Assembly: GCA_041497995.1 (NCBI GenBank)
Contig: JBGQHM010000016.1
Coordinates: 1-36,051 of the forward strand
Length of the DNA: 36,051 nt
Source: DATKMS01 sp041497995
GTDB taxonomy: Bacteria; Desulfobacterota; Binatia; HRBIN30
Reading direction: 5' to 3'
Positions 1-5,502 of the stretch are shown here, in pieces (within the stretch, counting starts at the first letter, position 1; each line of letters begins with the position of its first letter). Under the pieces are notes generated by a model. The model was given only the letters and a program-made list of their open reading frames with translations, searched no databases and was not told the DNA's origin. A program made the position numbers and the translations under genes.

Positions 1-293
1 AGGTAGGGCATGACGATGTCGGAGTGCAGCGAGATCATCATGGCATGAGCGCGGAGCCAGGCCATCTCCTCCATGACGATGGCGTCGTAGAGAAAATCGC
101 CACCCGCGCCACCGTACTCGATCGGCGCGGCGGCGCCGAGGAAGCCGGCTGCGCCGGCGCGCCGCCAGGTTTCTTTGTCGCTCGTCCCGCGCACGCTCCA
201 CTCGGCCACCTTCGGCTCGATCTCCTTCTGCGCGAAGCGGCGGAACTGGTCGCGAAACTGTTCGTGCTCTTCGGTGAAGATACGGCGTCGCAT
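1..293 (-). CDS. acyl-CoA dehydrogenase, N-terminal part (runs off left edge)
   Basis: The first 97 codons of an acyl-CoA dehydrogenase read leftward from an ATG at 293-291; the rest lies outside the window. The translation begins MRRRIFTEEHEQFRDQFRRF and continues through EPKVAEW and PIEYGGAGGDFLYDAIVMEE. This is the typical N-terminal helical domain of the family, with the E-YGG-G-GGD turn. The enzyme would oxidise an acyl-CoA at the alpha-beta carbons using FAD and pass electrons to ETF. An AGGAG ribosome site sits 8 bases upstream of the ATG. The gene has the same orientation as the acyl-CoA gene set at 2339-6319 and looks like its downstream member, now separated from it by an accessory islet. 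Substrate cannot be told from the N-terminus. Confidence 0.88.
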   Translation of the reverse strand, partial: MRRRIFTEEHEQFRDQFRRFAQKEIEPKVAEWSVRGTSDKETWRRAGAAGFLGAAAPIEYGGAGGDFLYDAIVMEEMAWLRAHAMMISLHSDIVMPY

Positions 294-361
294 TCGGTGG
301 CTCCTATTGTTTGTCGATGAAAGCGAGAAGCGGGCGATTGCCGCAGGCCGTTACGCAACTC

Positions 362-640
362 TTACGCGGCGCGGTGGCCCCGCCGCTCTTCGATCCACCC
401 TCGCAGCGCGTCCGGGCAGAGCTCGTAACCGTTTGGCCAGGCAAGCGCACCCGACTCAACGAAACACCTTCCGAAAAGCTCACCGCGCAGAATCTCCAAT
501 ACCAAGGGTTTCTTGGCTGGGCGGCCGAAGATTGCGCTGAGGTCAACGGTGCCGGAAAACCCGTCGGTGTATTCGAGGGTGATCCGGTAGTGCTCGGGGT
601 CGACACGTTTGACTCGCTTCAACTGTGTACCAAGCTTCAT
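362..640 (-). CDS. DUF2442 domain protein
   Basis: A 92-residue protein beginning MKLGTQLKRVKRVDPEHYRI and containing LEYTDGFSGTVDLSAIFGR. This matches the DUF2442 pattern of a short beta-rich domain in which a conserved D-G-x-x-G/V-x-V-D-L stretch follows a strand. A GTG one codon upstream (643-641) is an alternative start; GGAG lies 6 bases before the GTG and 9 before the ATG. It follows a DUF4160 gene by 57 bases on the same strand. DUF4160 and DUF2442 are often neighbours in bacterial genomes, and such pairs have been suspected of being toxin-antitoxin-like, but no biochemical role is established that I can cite. No catalytic residues are evident. Confidence 0.8.
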   Translation of the reverse strand: MKLGTQLKRVKRVDPEHYRITLEYTDGFSGTVDLSAIFGRPAKKPLVLEILRGELFGRCFVESGALAWPNGYELCPDALRGWIEERRGHRAA

Positions 641-697
641 CACGTCTCACTCCAGGGGACGAATCCGTCGCGGCTGCCTTGCCGATTGCGCGTCCCG

Positions 698-907
698 TCA
701 CGCGTCGCGCAGCTCACCGACGTGCAGGTGGCGCCACTCCTCGACCAGTTGATGCACACGCTTGGGAAGCCGTCCGGCAAGCACTTTACCCGACCCGATC
801 TCCACGATGGCGCGATCCTCCCCATACTCGGCGTGGAAGTGCGGCGGATTGTGGTCGTCGTGAAACATCTTGATGAGTATCCCGAAGAAGGTCGAAAGGA
901 TCGGCAT
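698..907 (-). CDS. DUF4160 domain protein
   Basis: A 69-residue protein beginning MPILSTFFGILIKMFHDDHN. It carries the DUF4160 signature DHNPPHFHAEYGEDRAIVEI, then GKVLAGRLPKR and VEEWRHLH. The start at 907 matches the family's usual MPxISxFxGIxIxM beginning; an upstream in-frame ATG at 925 would add six residues foreign to the family. The HFHAEYG stretch is the family hallmark, but its biochemical role is unknown. It is the upstream partner of the DUF2442 gene. Together they sit in the islet that also carries the STING-like gene, which is consistent with, but does not prove, a defence or addiction role. Confidence 0.85.
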   Translation of the reverse strand: MPILSTFFGILIKMFHDDHNPPHFHAEYGEDRAIVEIGSGKVLAGRLPKRVHQLVEEWRHLHVGELRDA

Positions 908-961
908 ACTCAGGCCTCGGCGCATACGTACTCTGGTCCGCCGAGTCGTTCAACCGCTGAG

Positions 962-1189
962 CAGGCGGAAGGCCCGGCGGCGGTGCGCCGCATCGTGTCC
1001 GAGACCAAGAAGTTCGTCACCGAGGCCGCCTGGGACGTAGCCAATCTCGCCATGCAGATCACCGGCGGCATCGGGTACACCGACGTCTACCCGATCGAGC
1101 GCGCCGTGCGCGACGCCATGCACGCCAACGATTCGGAGAAGATCTTCGACGACGACGATATGTGGAAGGTCTACGACCAGCAGAAGTGA
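962..1189 (+). pseudogene. acyl-CoA dehydrogenase C-terminal remnant
   Basis: An open frame of about 75 codons ends at the TGA at 1187-1189 and reads ETKKFVTEAAWDVANLAMQ, then TGGIGYTDVYPIERAVRDA. This is unmistakably the C-terminal helical bundle of an acyl-CoA dehydrogenase (the AxQxxGGxGYxxxxPxER-xRDA motif). The preceding FAD- and substrate-binding domains are absent; immediately upstream the frame runs antisense to DUF4160. The remnant ends in an unusual acidic tail (IFDDDDMWKVYDQQK) instead of the normal terminal motif. It lies on the strand opposite to all its neighbours. It is read as a gene scrap left by rearrangement. A short functional protein is unlikely because no ribosome site or suitable start is seen. 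Confidence 0.75.
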
Positions 1190-1224
1190 CGATGGAAGAC
1201 GACCCGAAGGAGCGCGCGGGAACT

Positions 1225-2211
1225 CTATCGCGGCAAGGGGCGGCGCTCGACCTTTACAGCGGTGCGCAGTGCGCCAGAGTCGAGGTCGCGCTCGATGAAT
1301 CCGTGGAGCGCTCGTTCGAACTGGTCGATTTCGTCCCGTTCGATTTCTTTGTAGTCGGGATCGCTCGGGCTGGGATTGGCGTCCCGACCGCGGCGCATGA
1401 GAACCGTTTCGCGCAACAGGGCCATTGCAGTCGGAATGTCCGCCCAGCGGAAATTGGGTGCCGTCTGTTGCGTCCATTCATACAGCAGGATCTTGCGGCC
1501 CGGCGCTTCTACCGTCACCACCTTCAACAGCCCCTTCTCATTGACCAAGGTATCCACGTTCGTGCGCGAGGCCTCGTCCAACGCAGGCGGGAGGATGACT
1601 TCAACCACTTTCTTGGAGAACGCTTTGGCATCGAACGCCGTTCCCGTGACTTGGCCCTTGAGGATTCCGGTGACCGCAGGTTTCAGTAGATTGAAGTAGT
1701 AGCCGCGGGCCAACGCGTAGGCGGAGGAGAACGAGCTGAGCGGTACGCCGAAGAAATCGGTGAGCGGATTCTGATACATGTCCCCCACTTCACGAATGGC
1801 GAGGGCTTCCGTGATGGCTTTGCGCAGGAGGTCATCGGTTTCCGCGCGCTTCGAGGGCGACTTGGAGATGGTGAAGTACCGATACGCAGCGCGATCGAAG
1901 GGCATCAAGTCCTTCTTTGCCTTTTCGTCCTCCGCGATCTTCACCGGAATGCATGCCCGTCCCATGGCGTCGAGCACTGCGATCTCGTACAGCACATTGG
2001 GATTGTTCCCCGTCGTGTTGGCGATGACCAGATGTGCCCGATCGCAGGCCTTGATGACATGGGTCATGATGTTGCCAATGAGTTGCACATCCGGCGTCTC
2101 CACTTCAAATTCGTCCGGTAGCAATGGCTTGATCACATCATACGCCAACCATTTCAACGTGGCGCGGTTCTCACCACTCATGGGGCCGATCACAAAGCAG
2201 CGTTTTGACAT
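1225..2211 (-). CDS. deoxyribosyltransferase/TIR-like domain fused to prokaryotic STING-like domain
   Basis: A 328-residue two-domain protein. Residues about 3-95 form a Rossmann-like domain of the nucleoside 2-deoxyribosyltransferase/TIR-like class: CFVIGPMSG at the first strand, ADRAHLVIANTTGNNPN-like core (seen as CDRAHLVIANTTG) and NPNVLYEIAVLDAMG, where E76 sits at the catalytic-glutamate position. Residues about 148-320 resemble the prokaryotic STING sensor: PLSSFSSAYALARGYYFN (dimer helix and ligand-stacking aromatics), a strand VVEVILPPAL, GRKILLYEW (lid-like, R239), FRWADIPTAM (D258) and a closing EIDQFERALHGFIERD helix. In known bacterial STINGs such a domain binds a cyclic dinucleotide and activates a fused NAD-degrading TIR domain in CBASS. 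By analogy this protein may destroy a nucleotide or NAD after ligand binding; that is inference. GGGAGG lies 6 bases before the ATG and directly abuts a GTG at 2217, favouring the ATG. No CD-NTase gene is within the window. Confidence 0.75.
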   Translation of the reverse strand: MSKRCFVIGPMSGENRATLKWLAYDVIKPLLPDEFEVETPDVQLIGNIMTHVIKACDRAHLVIANTTGNNPNVLYEIAVLDAMGRACIPVKIAEDEKAKKDLMPFDRAAYRYFTISKSPSKRAETDDLLRKAITEALAIREVGDMYQNPLTDFFGVPLSSFSSAYALARGYYFNLLKPAVTGILKGQVTGTAFDAKAFSKKVVEVILPPALDEASRTNVDTLVNEKGLLKVVTVEAPGRKILLYEWTQQTAPNFRWADIPTAMALLRETVLMRRGRDANPSPSDPDYKEIERDEIDQFERALHGFIERDLDSGALRTAVKVERRPLPR

Positions 2212-2255
2212 GTGCACCCTCCCGGTTGAGATGCGGTAGCGTTGTGATTGGCGCG

Positions 2256-2284
2256 AGTCTAGTTCCCTTGCCCCAACATGGCAA
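2256..2284 (-). promoter_or_regulatory. candidate promoter of the STING-like gene
   Basis: On the minus strand TTGCCA (5 of 6 to the -35 consensus) is followed after 17 bases by TAGACT (4 of 6 to -10), 45 bases before the ATG. A 6-base inverted repeat (CTTGCC, 7 bases, GGCAAG; 2267-2285) overlaps the -35 box and could be an operator. This suggests the gene has its own transcription unit rather than depending on the acyl-CoA operon upstream. Confidence 0.45.
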
Positions 2285-2338
2285 GCCTGTGCAGATGTAT
2301 CACGTTCTGGCAGTGTACTATCGCGTCGCAGTCCGGGC

Positions 2339-3505
2339 CTACTTCAGATCGCGCATCTGCAGCCCGAGCATGCTGGAGATGATCGAGCGCTGGATGTTGT
2401 TCGAACCCATGCCGACGGGACCCAGCAGCGCCATGCGGATCCAGCGGTTCATGTCGTTGTCTTCGAGGTACGACTGGCCACCCAGAACCTGCATGCCCAG
2501 CTCACAGATCTTCAGGCACATCTCGGTGCAGTAGACCTTGGCCATCGCTCCTTGCAGCGAGCAGGGCTTGTCCTGCGCGTGCAGCCACGCGGCGTGGTAG
2601 GTCATTTGTCTACCGGCTTCGATGCCGATGGCCATGTCGGCGATCTGCATCTGCACCGCCTGGAAGCTACCGATGGGCCGGCCGAACTGGCGGCGCGTCT
2701 TGGCGTGCTCCAACGCCATGTCGAAGGCCTTCTGCGCGATGGCGACATGTGAGATGGCGACCATGAGCCGCTCCATGTCGAGGCTTTTGATCATCTGCCA
2801 CCAGCCCTGGTTGAGTCCGTCCGGGCCGCCCATGATCATCGACCGTGGCACGCGCACGTTGTCGAAGAAGATCTCCTGCAGCGAGATCACCTTCGAACCC
2901 ATCTTCGGCATCTTGCGCAGCGTGACGCCGGGCAGGGTGCGGTCGATCATGAAGATGGTGATGCCGCCGTAGCGGTCGTCCTTGTTGGTGCGCGTGATGG
3001 TCATGATGTAGTCGGCCACGTCGGCGCCGGAGATGTAGTGCTTGTGGCCGTTGATGATGAAGTCGTCGCCATCGGCGACGCCGACCGTCGTCACGGCGGC
3101 GGCGTCCGAGCCGGCTTCCGGCTCGGTGAGCGCGAAGCAGCCCTTCATCGTGCCCTGGATGATGCGTGGCAGATAAGCGCGCTTCTGTTCCTCGCTGCCG
3201 TTCATTTTGATCATGTGGCCGGCGAAGAAAACGGGGAGCAGGTAGCACGCCGACGCGGCTTCGCTGCCGTAGGAGAGCTCTTCGACGGTCAGGCAAAAGT
3301 CGACGGCGTCGCCGCCGATGCCGCCGTACTCTTCCGGGAAATACACGCCGAACACACCGGTCTCCGCAAGCTTGGGCACCAGCTCGTGCGGATAGCGCTC
3401 TTCGTGTTCGAGCTGCCGATCCAGCTCGGGTGGGCAGTTGCGCTTGATGAAGTCGCGGATCGTTTGGCGATAGGCTTCTTGCTCGGGGGTGAAGGAAAAA
3501 TCCAT
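2339..3505 (-). CDS. acyl-CoA dehydrogenase
   Basis: A full-length 388-residue acyl-CoA dehydrogenase; the family is usually 380-400. It shows the N-terminal PEEYGGIGGDAVDF turn, the FAD/substrate motif CFALTEPEAGSDAAAV (residues 123-138), NGHKHYISGA, RRQFGRPIGSFQAVQ and the C-terminal QVLGGQSY. The usual catalytic-base site near the C-terminus (the E in a YEGT-type motif) is methionine here (M366 in VGMGSNNIQ). However, E245 in LDMERLMVA is at the helix-G position used by isovaleryl-CoA and long-chain dehydrogenases, so the enzyme should be active and of that type. AGAGAGG precedes the ATG by 5 bases. It lies downstream of DUF35, thiolase and hydratase genes on the same strand, suggesting catabolism of a branched or isoprenoid/steroid-like acyl chain. 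Confidence 0.95.
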   Translation of the reverse strand: MDFSFTPEQEAYRQTIRDFIKRNCPPELDRQLEHEERYPHELVPKLAETGVFGVYFPEEYGGIGGDAVDFCLTVEELSYGSEAASACYLLPVFFAGHMIKMNGSEEQKRAYLPRIIQGTMKGCFALTEPEAGSDAAAVTTVGVADGDDFIINGHKHYISGADVADYIMTITRTNKDDRYGGITIFMIDRTLPGVTLRKMPKMGSKVISLQEIFFDNVRVPRSMIMGGPDGLNQGWWQMIKSLDMERLMVAISHVAIAQKAFDMALEHAKTRRQFGRPIGSFQAVQMQIADMAIGIEAGRQMTYHAAWLHAQDKPCSLQGAMAKVYCTEMCLKICELGMQVLGGQSYLEDNDMNRWIRMALLGPVGMGSNNIQRSIISSMLGLQMRDLK

Positions 3506-3517
3506 AGGACCTCTCTA

Positions 3518-3600
3518 CAACGGATTGAACGGATTAAACGGATTCAGAAAGTCTTTGGGGATCTCTTTCCCAAAATCCGTTCAATCCGTTTAATCCGTTG
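3518..3600. repeat. 9-mer (AACGGATTN) inverted-repeat hairpin element
   Basis: The spacer between the DUF35 and acyl-CoA dehydrogenase genes holds two 27-base arms (3518-3544 and 3574-3600), each made of three 9-base units AACGGATTN. The arms are reverse complements with two mismatches. The loop adds a further TTTGGG/CCCAAA pairing. The unit is AT-rich against its GC-rich surroundings. The same unit family flanks the remnant gene at 4041-4246, so this looks like a dispersed intergenic repeat, not a simple terminator. Confidence 0.85.
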
Positions 3601-3605
3601 TGAAC

Positions 3606-4019
3606 TCACTTTTCTCTTGGGCGGAACTTCGGCAGCGTCACCTCGTCGTTAACGCGGTGGAACACCACCTCGACCGGCATGCCGATGTGGATCTGCTCAT
3701 TGGTGCACGCGACGAGGTGTGTGTGCAGGCGCGGGCCTTCTTCGAGCTCGACTATGGTGACGTTGTATGGCGTGTCGGCATTGAAGGCCGGATGCTGCGA
3801 CTGATGGACCACGATCCAGCTATAGACCGTACCGCGTCCGCTGAGCTTCACCCACTCGTGGTTCTCGGAGAGGCAGCGGGCGCACAGCACAGACGGCGGA
3901 AAGCGGACGTGGCCGCAGTCGCTGCACCGTTGCATGCGCAGCTCGCCGTTGTGCGTCGCTTCCCAGTATGGCGCGCTATCTTCTGTGGGTCGCGGGAGCG
4001 GTTTCTCGATGGCGAACAT
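3606..4019 (-). CDS. DUF35 Zn-ribbon/OB-fold protein, thiolase partner
   Basis: A 137-residue protein with the DUF35 layout: an N-terminal helix (residues about 12-26), a rubredoxin-like zinc ribbon with CSDCGH and CARCLS (C32, C35, C46, C49), and an OB-fold including GRGTVYSWIVVHQ and HIGMPVEVVFHRV. Such proteins bind the thiolase-like subunit of acyl-CoA lyases or aldolases (for example ChsH2 with Ltp2 in steroid side-chain breakdown) and supply part of the CoA-ester site. A TTG at 4031 could extend the protein, but GGAGG lies 5 bases before the ATG at 4019. The thiolase gene is immediately upstream in the operon. The two inverted-repeat elements flank this gene. Confidence 0.92.
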   Translation of the reverse strand: MFAIEKPLPRPTEDSAPYWEATHNGELRMQRCSDCGHVRFPPSVLCARCLSENHEWVKLSGRGTVYSWIVVHQSQHPAFNADTPYNVTIVELEEGPRLHTHLVACTNEQIHIGMPVEVVFHRVNDEVTLPKFRPREK

Positions 4020-4040
4020 TGGAGCCTCCAAAGACTTTAC

Positions 4041-4246
4041 AAACGGATTAAACGGATTAAACGGAGGGAACTCGGAACGCGTCCTTCAGGAGAATCCGTT
4101 TGTGCTCGAGGTGTGCCTTGGCGAAGTTGATCAGGAGTCCGACGGACAGTCTGCCGCTCCGATGATCTCAAATGTGAGGCCCTCGTGCAGCAAATCGGTC
4201 ATCAATCTCAGTCCGCTTAATCCGTTCAATCCGTTTAATCCGTTGT
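4041..4246. repeat. 9-mer inverted-repeat element enclosing a GxxExxY remnant
   Basis: The left arm (4041-4065) and right arm (about 4217-4246) are made of the same AACGGATTN units as 3518-3600, in opposite orientation, and enclose a decayed gene. The full spacer between thiolase and DUF35 genes (4020-4260) is occupied by this element. It interrupts an otherwise tight operon. Confidence 0.8.
4057..4202 (-). pseudogene. GxxExxY family protein remnant
   Basis: From the ATG at 4202 the minus strand reads MTDLLHEGLTFEIIGAA, the typical start of GxxExxY family proteins. The middle (including the GxxExxY signature) is missing. After a frame change the sequence reads SVGLLINFAKAHLEHKRI and ends with a TAA at 4059-4057 inside the repeat arm; this is the family's C-terminus (LLINFG-like followed by K-R). 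The gene is therefore an internally deleted, frameshifted relic. GxxExxY proteins have no established function. They are commonly embedded in short tandem-repeat contexts, which agrees with the flanking 9-mer arms. Confidence 0.72.
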
Positions 4247-4260
4247 AAGCTTCATCCTCC

Positions 4261-5418
4261 TCATTGTCCCAAAATCAGTGCGCTGTAGCTCACCGTCGGC
4301 GGCGCTTCGTGCGGGGCGCCGCCGTAGCCGGTGACCAGGCACAGCTCGGCGTCTTTGACTTGGCGTGGACCGCACTCGCCCCGGAGTTGGCGGACGCCTT
4401 CGCGGATGTGGCCGAAGCCGGAGAGGTGGCCTTCGGAGATGAGGCCGCCCGCGGTGTTGGAGGGCAATGAGCCGCTCAGGCCGAGGTTGCCGGCTTCGAT
4501 AAAGGCGCCGAGCTCGTCGGGCTTGCAGAAACCGTATGCCATCAGATCGTGGATCACGCGCGGCGTGAAGGCGTCGTAGAACTGCGCGACGTCGATGTCC
4601 TTGGGCGCCACGCCCGCCATGCCGAACGCCATCTGCGCCGCCTTGGTGCCGCCCAAGGGGGTGTCGGTGTTGCCGTGCGGATGGATGATCTCCGACGAGT
4701 GTGACTGGCCGGCACCAAGTATCCGCGCCGGACGTTTGGGCAGATCGCGTGCGCGCTCGATGGAGGTGACGATGCATGCGCCGCCGCCGTCGGTGTTGGG
4801 ACAGCAGTCGAACAGCCGCAGCGGCTCGGCGACCCACCGCGAGTTCATGTAGGCGTCGAGCGTCATCGGCTTCTTCATCTGCGCATCCGGGTTGAGCAGC
4901 GCGTGCTCGCGCCACGTCACCGCGATTTGGCCGTAGTGCTCGTCCTTGTAGCCGTGTTCGTATTGCTGGCGGCGCTTGATGTGCGCCATCAGCGTGATGG
5001 CGCCGACGTCGCCGTACGGCACCTGGAACTCCGACCCGAACAACTGCATGCTGACGCCTTGCGGCCAGTTCTGGGTGGCGAAGCAGCAGAGGACGGAACG
5101 GCAATAGCCGGCGTCGATCGCGGCGGCGGCGGTCTGCACGGAGCCGCAGGCGGTAGCGCCGCCCATGTCCATGGTGGCGGAGAACGTTGGCTCGATGCCA
5201 AGGTACGCGGCGACGCGCGCCGCCCAGCCGTGCTGCTCGCCCATGATCGCCGGCATCATCACCAGCACGCCGTCGATATCGTCGCGCGCCATGCCGGCGT
5301 CCTCGAGGGCGCGCTTGCTGGCTTCCAGTGTGAAGCCCATCGTGCTCACGCCTTGGAGCTTGCCGAAGCGTGAGGTGCCGACGCCGACGATCGCGCATTT
5401 GCCGCTGAGACTATTCAT
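4261..5418 (-). CDS. thiolase-family protein (SCP-x/Ltp2-like acyl-CoA lyase)
   Basis: A 385-residue thiolase-fold protein. It begins SGKCAIVGVGTSRFGKL; family features follow in order: GFTLEASKRALEDAGM, DIDGVLVMMPA, GGATACGSVQTAAAAI (C91 near the nucleophile position), PLRLFDCCPNTDGGGACIV, AQFYDAFTPRVIHDLMAYGF, GGLISEGHLSGFGHI and the C-terminal VTGYGGAPHE. It is closest in style to the sterol-carrier-protein-x/lipid-transfer thiolases that pair with DUF35 proteins. These act either as 3-ketoacyl-CoA thiolases or as retro-aldolases on branched acyl-CoA; which of the two is not decidable from sequence alone. The DUF35 gene follows it. The ribosome site is weak (GGAC). A long alternative frame over the same DNA is a GC-rich shadow. 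Confidence 0.9.
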   Translation of the reverse strand: MNSLSGKCAIVGVGTSRFGKLQGVSTMGFTLEASKRALEDAGMARDDIDGVLVMMPAIMGEQHGWAARVAAYLGIEPTFSATMDMGGATACGSVQTAAAAIDAGYCRSVLCCFATQNWPQGVSMQLFGSEFQVPYGDVGAITLMAHIKRRQQYEHGYKDEHYGQIAVTWREHALLNPDAQMKKPMTLDAYMNSRWVAEPLRLFDCCPNTDGGGACIVTSIERARDLPKRPARILGAGQSHSSEIIHPHGNTDTPLGGTKAAQMAFGMAGVAPKDIDVAQFYDAFTPRVIHDLMAYGFCKPDELGAFIEAGNLGLSGSLPSNTAGGLISEGHLSGFGHIREGVRQLRGECGPRQVKDAELCLVTGYGGAPHEAPPTVSYSALILGQ

Positions 5419-5428
5419 GACCGTGTCC

Positions 5429-5502
5429 AGCTGTCAGCTCTCAGCCGTCAGCTTTCAGCCGGAGGGTCTGAGCTGATCGCTGATCGCTGACAGCTGATGG
5501 CT
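5429..5502. repeat. 7-mer (NNTCAGC) inverted-repeat hairpin element
   Basis: The left arm has four heptamers ending in TCAGC (TGTCAGC, TCTCAGC, CGTCAGC, TTTCAGC; 5432-5459). The right arm has four of the form GCTGANN (5472-5499). They are separated by a 12-base loop and can form a long imperfect hairpin. The right arm touches the hydratase stop codon. This is a second short-unit intergenic repeat family, in the spacer between the hydratase and thiolase genes. Confidence 0.82.

Noticed and set aside
311..1189. Long plus-strand open frame of 292 codons
   Set aside because: Its first two thirds are antisense to DUF2442 and DUF4160 and have no family features; only the last 75 codons (dehydrogenase remnant) are meaningful.
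4235..5398. 387-codon minus-strand frame rich in Arg and His
   Set aside because: A GC-rich shadow of the thiolase gene in another frame; extreme Arg content and no motif.
3518..5502. CRISPR array suspected from short repeated units in spacers
   Set aside because: Units are 7 or 9 bases, contiguous and arranged as inverted arms without unique spacers; no cas genes are present.
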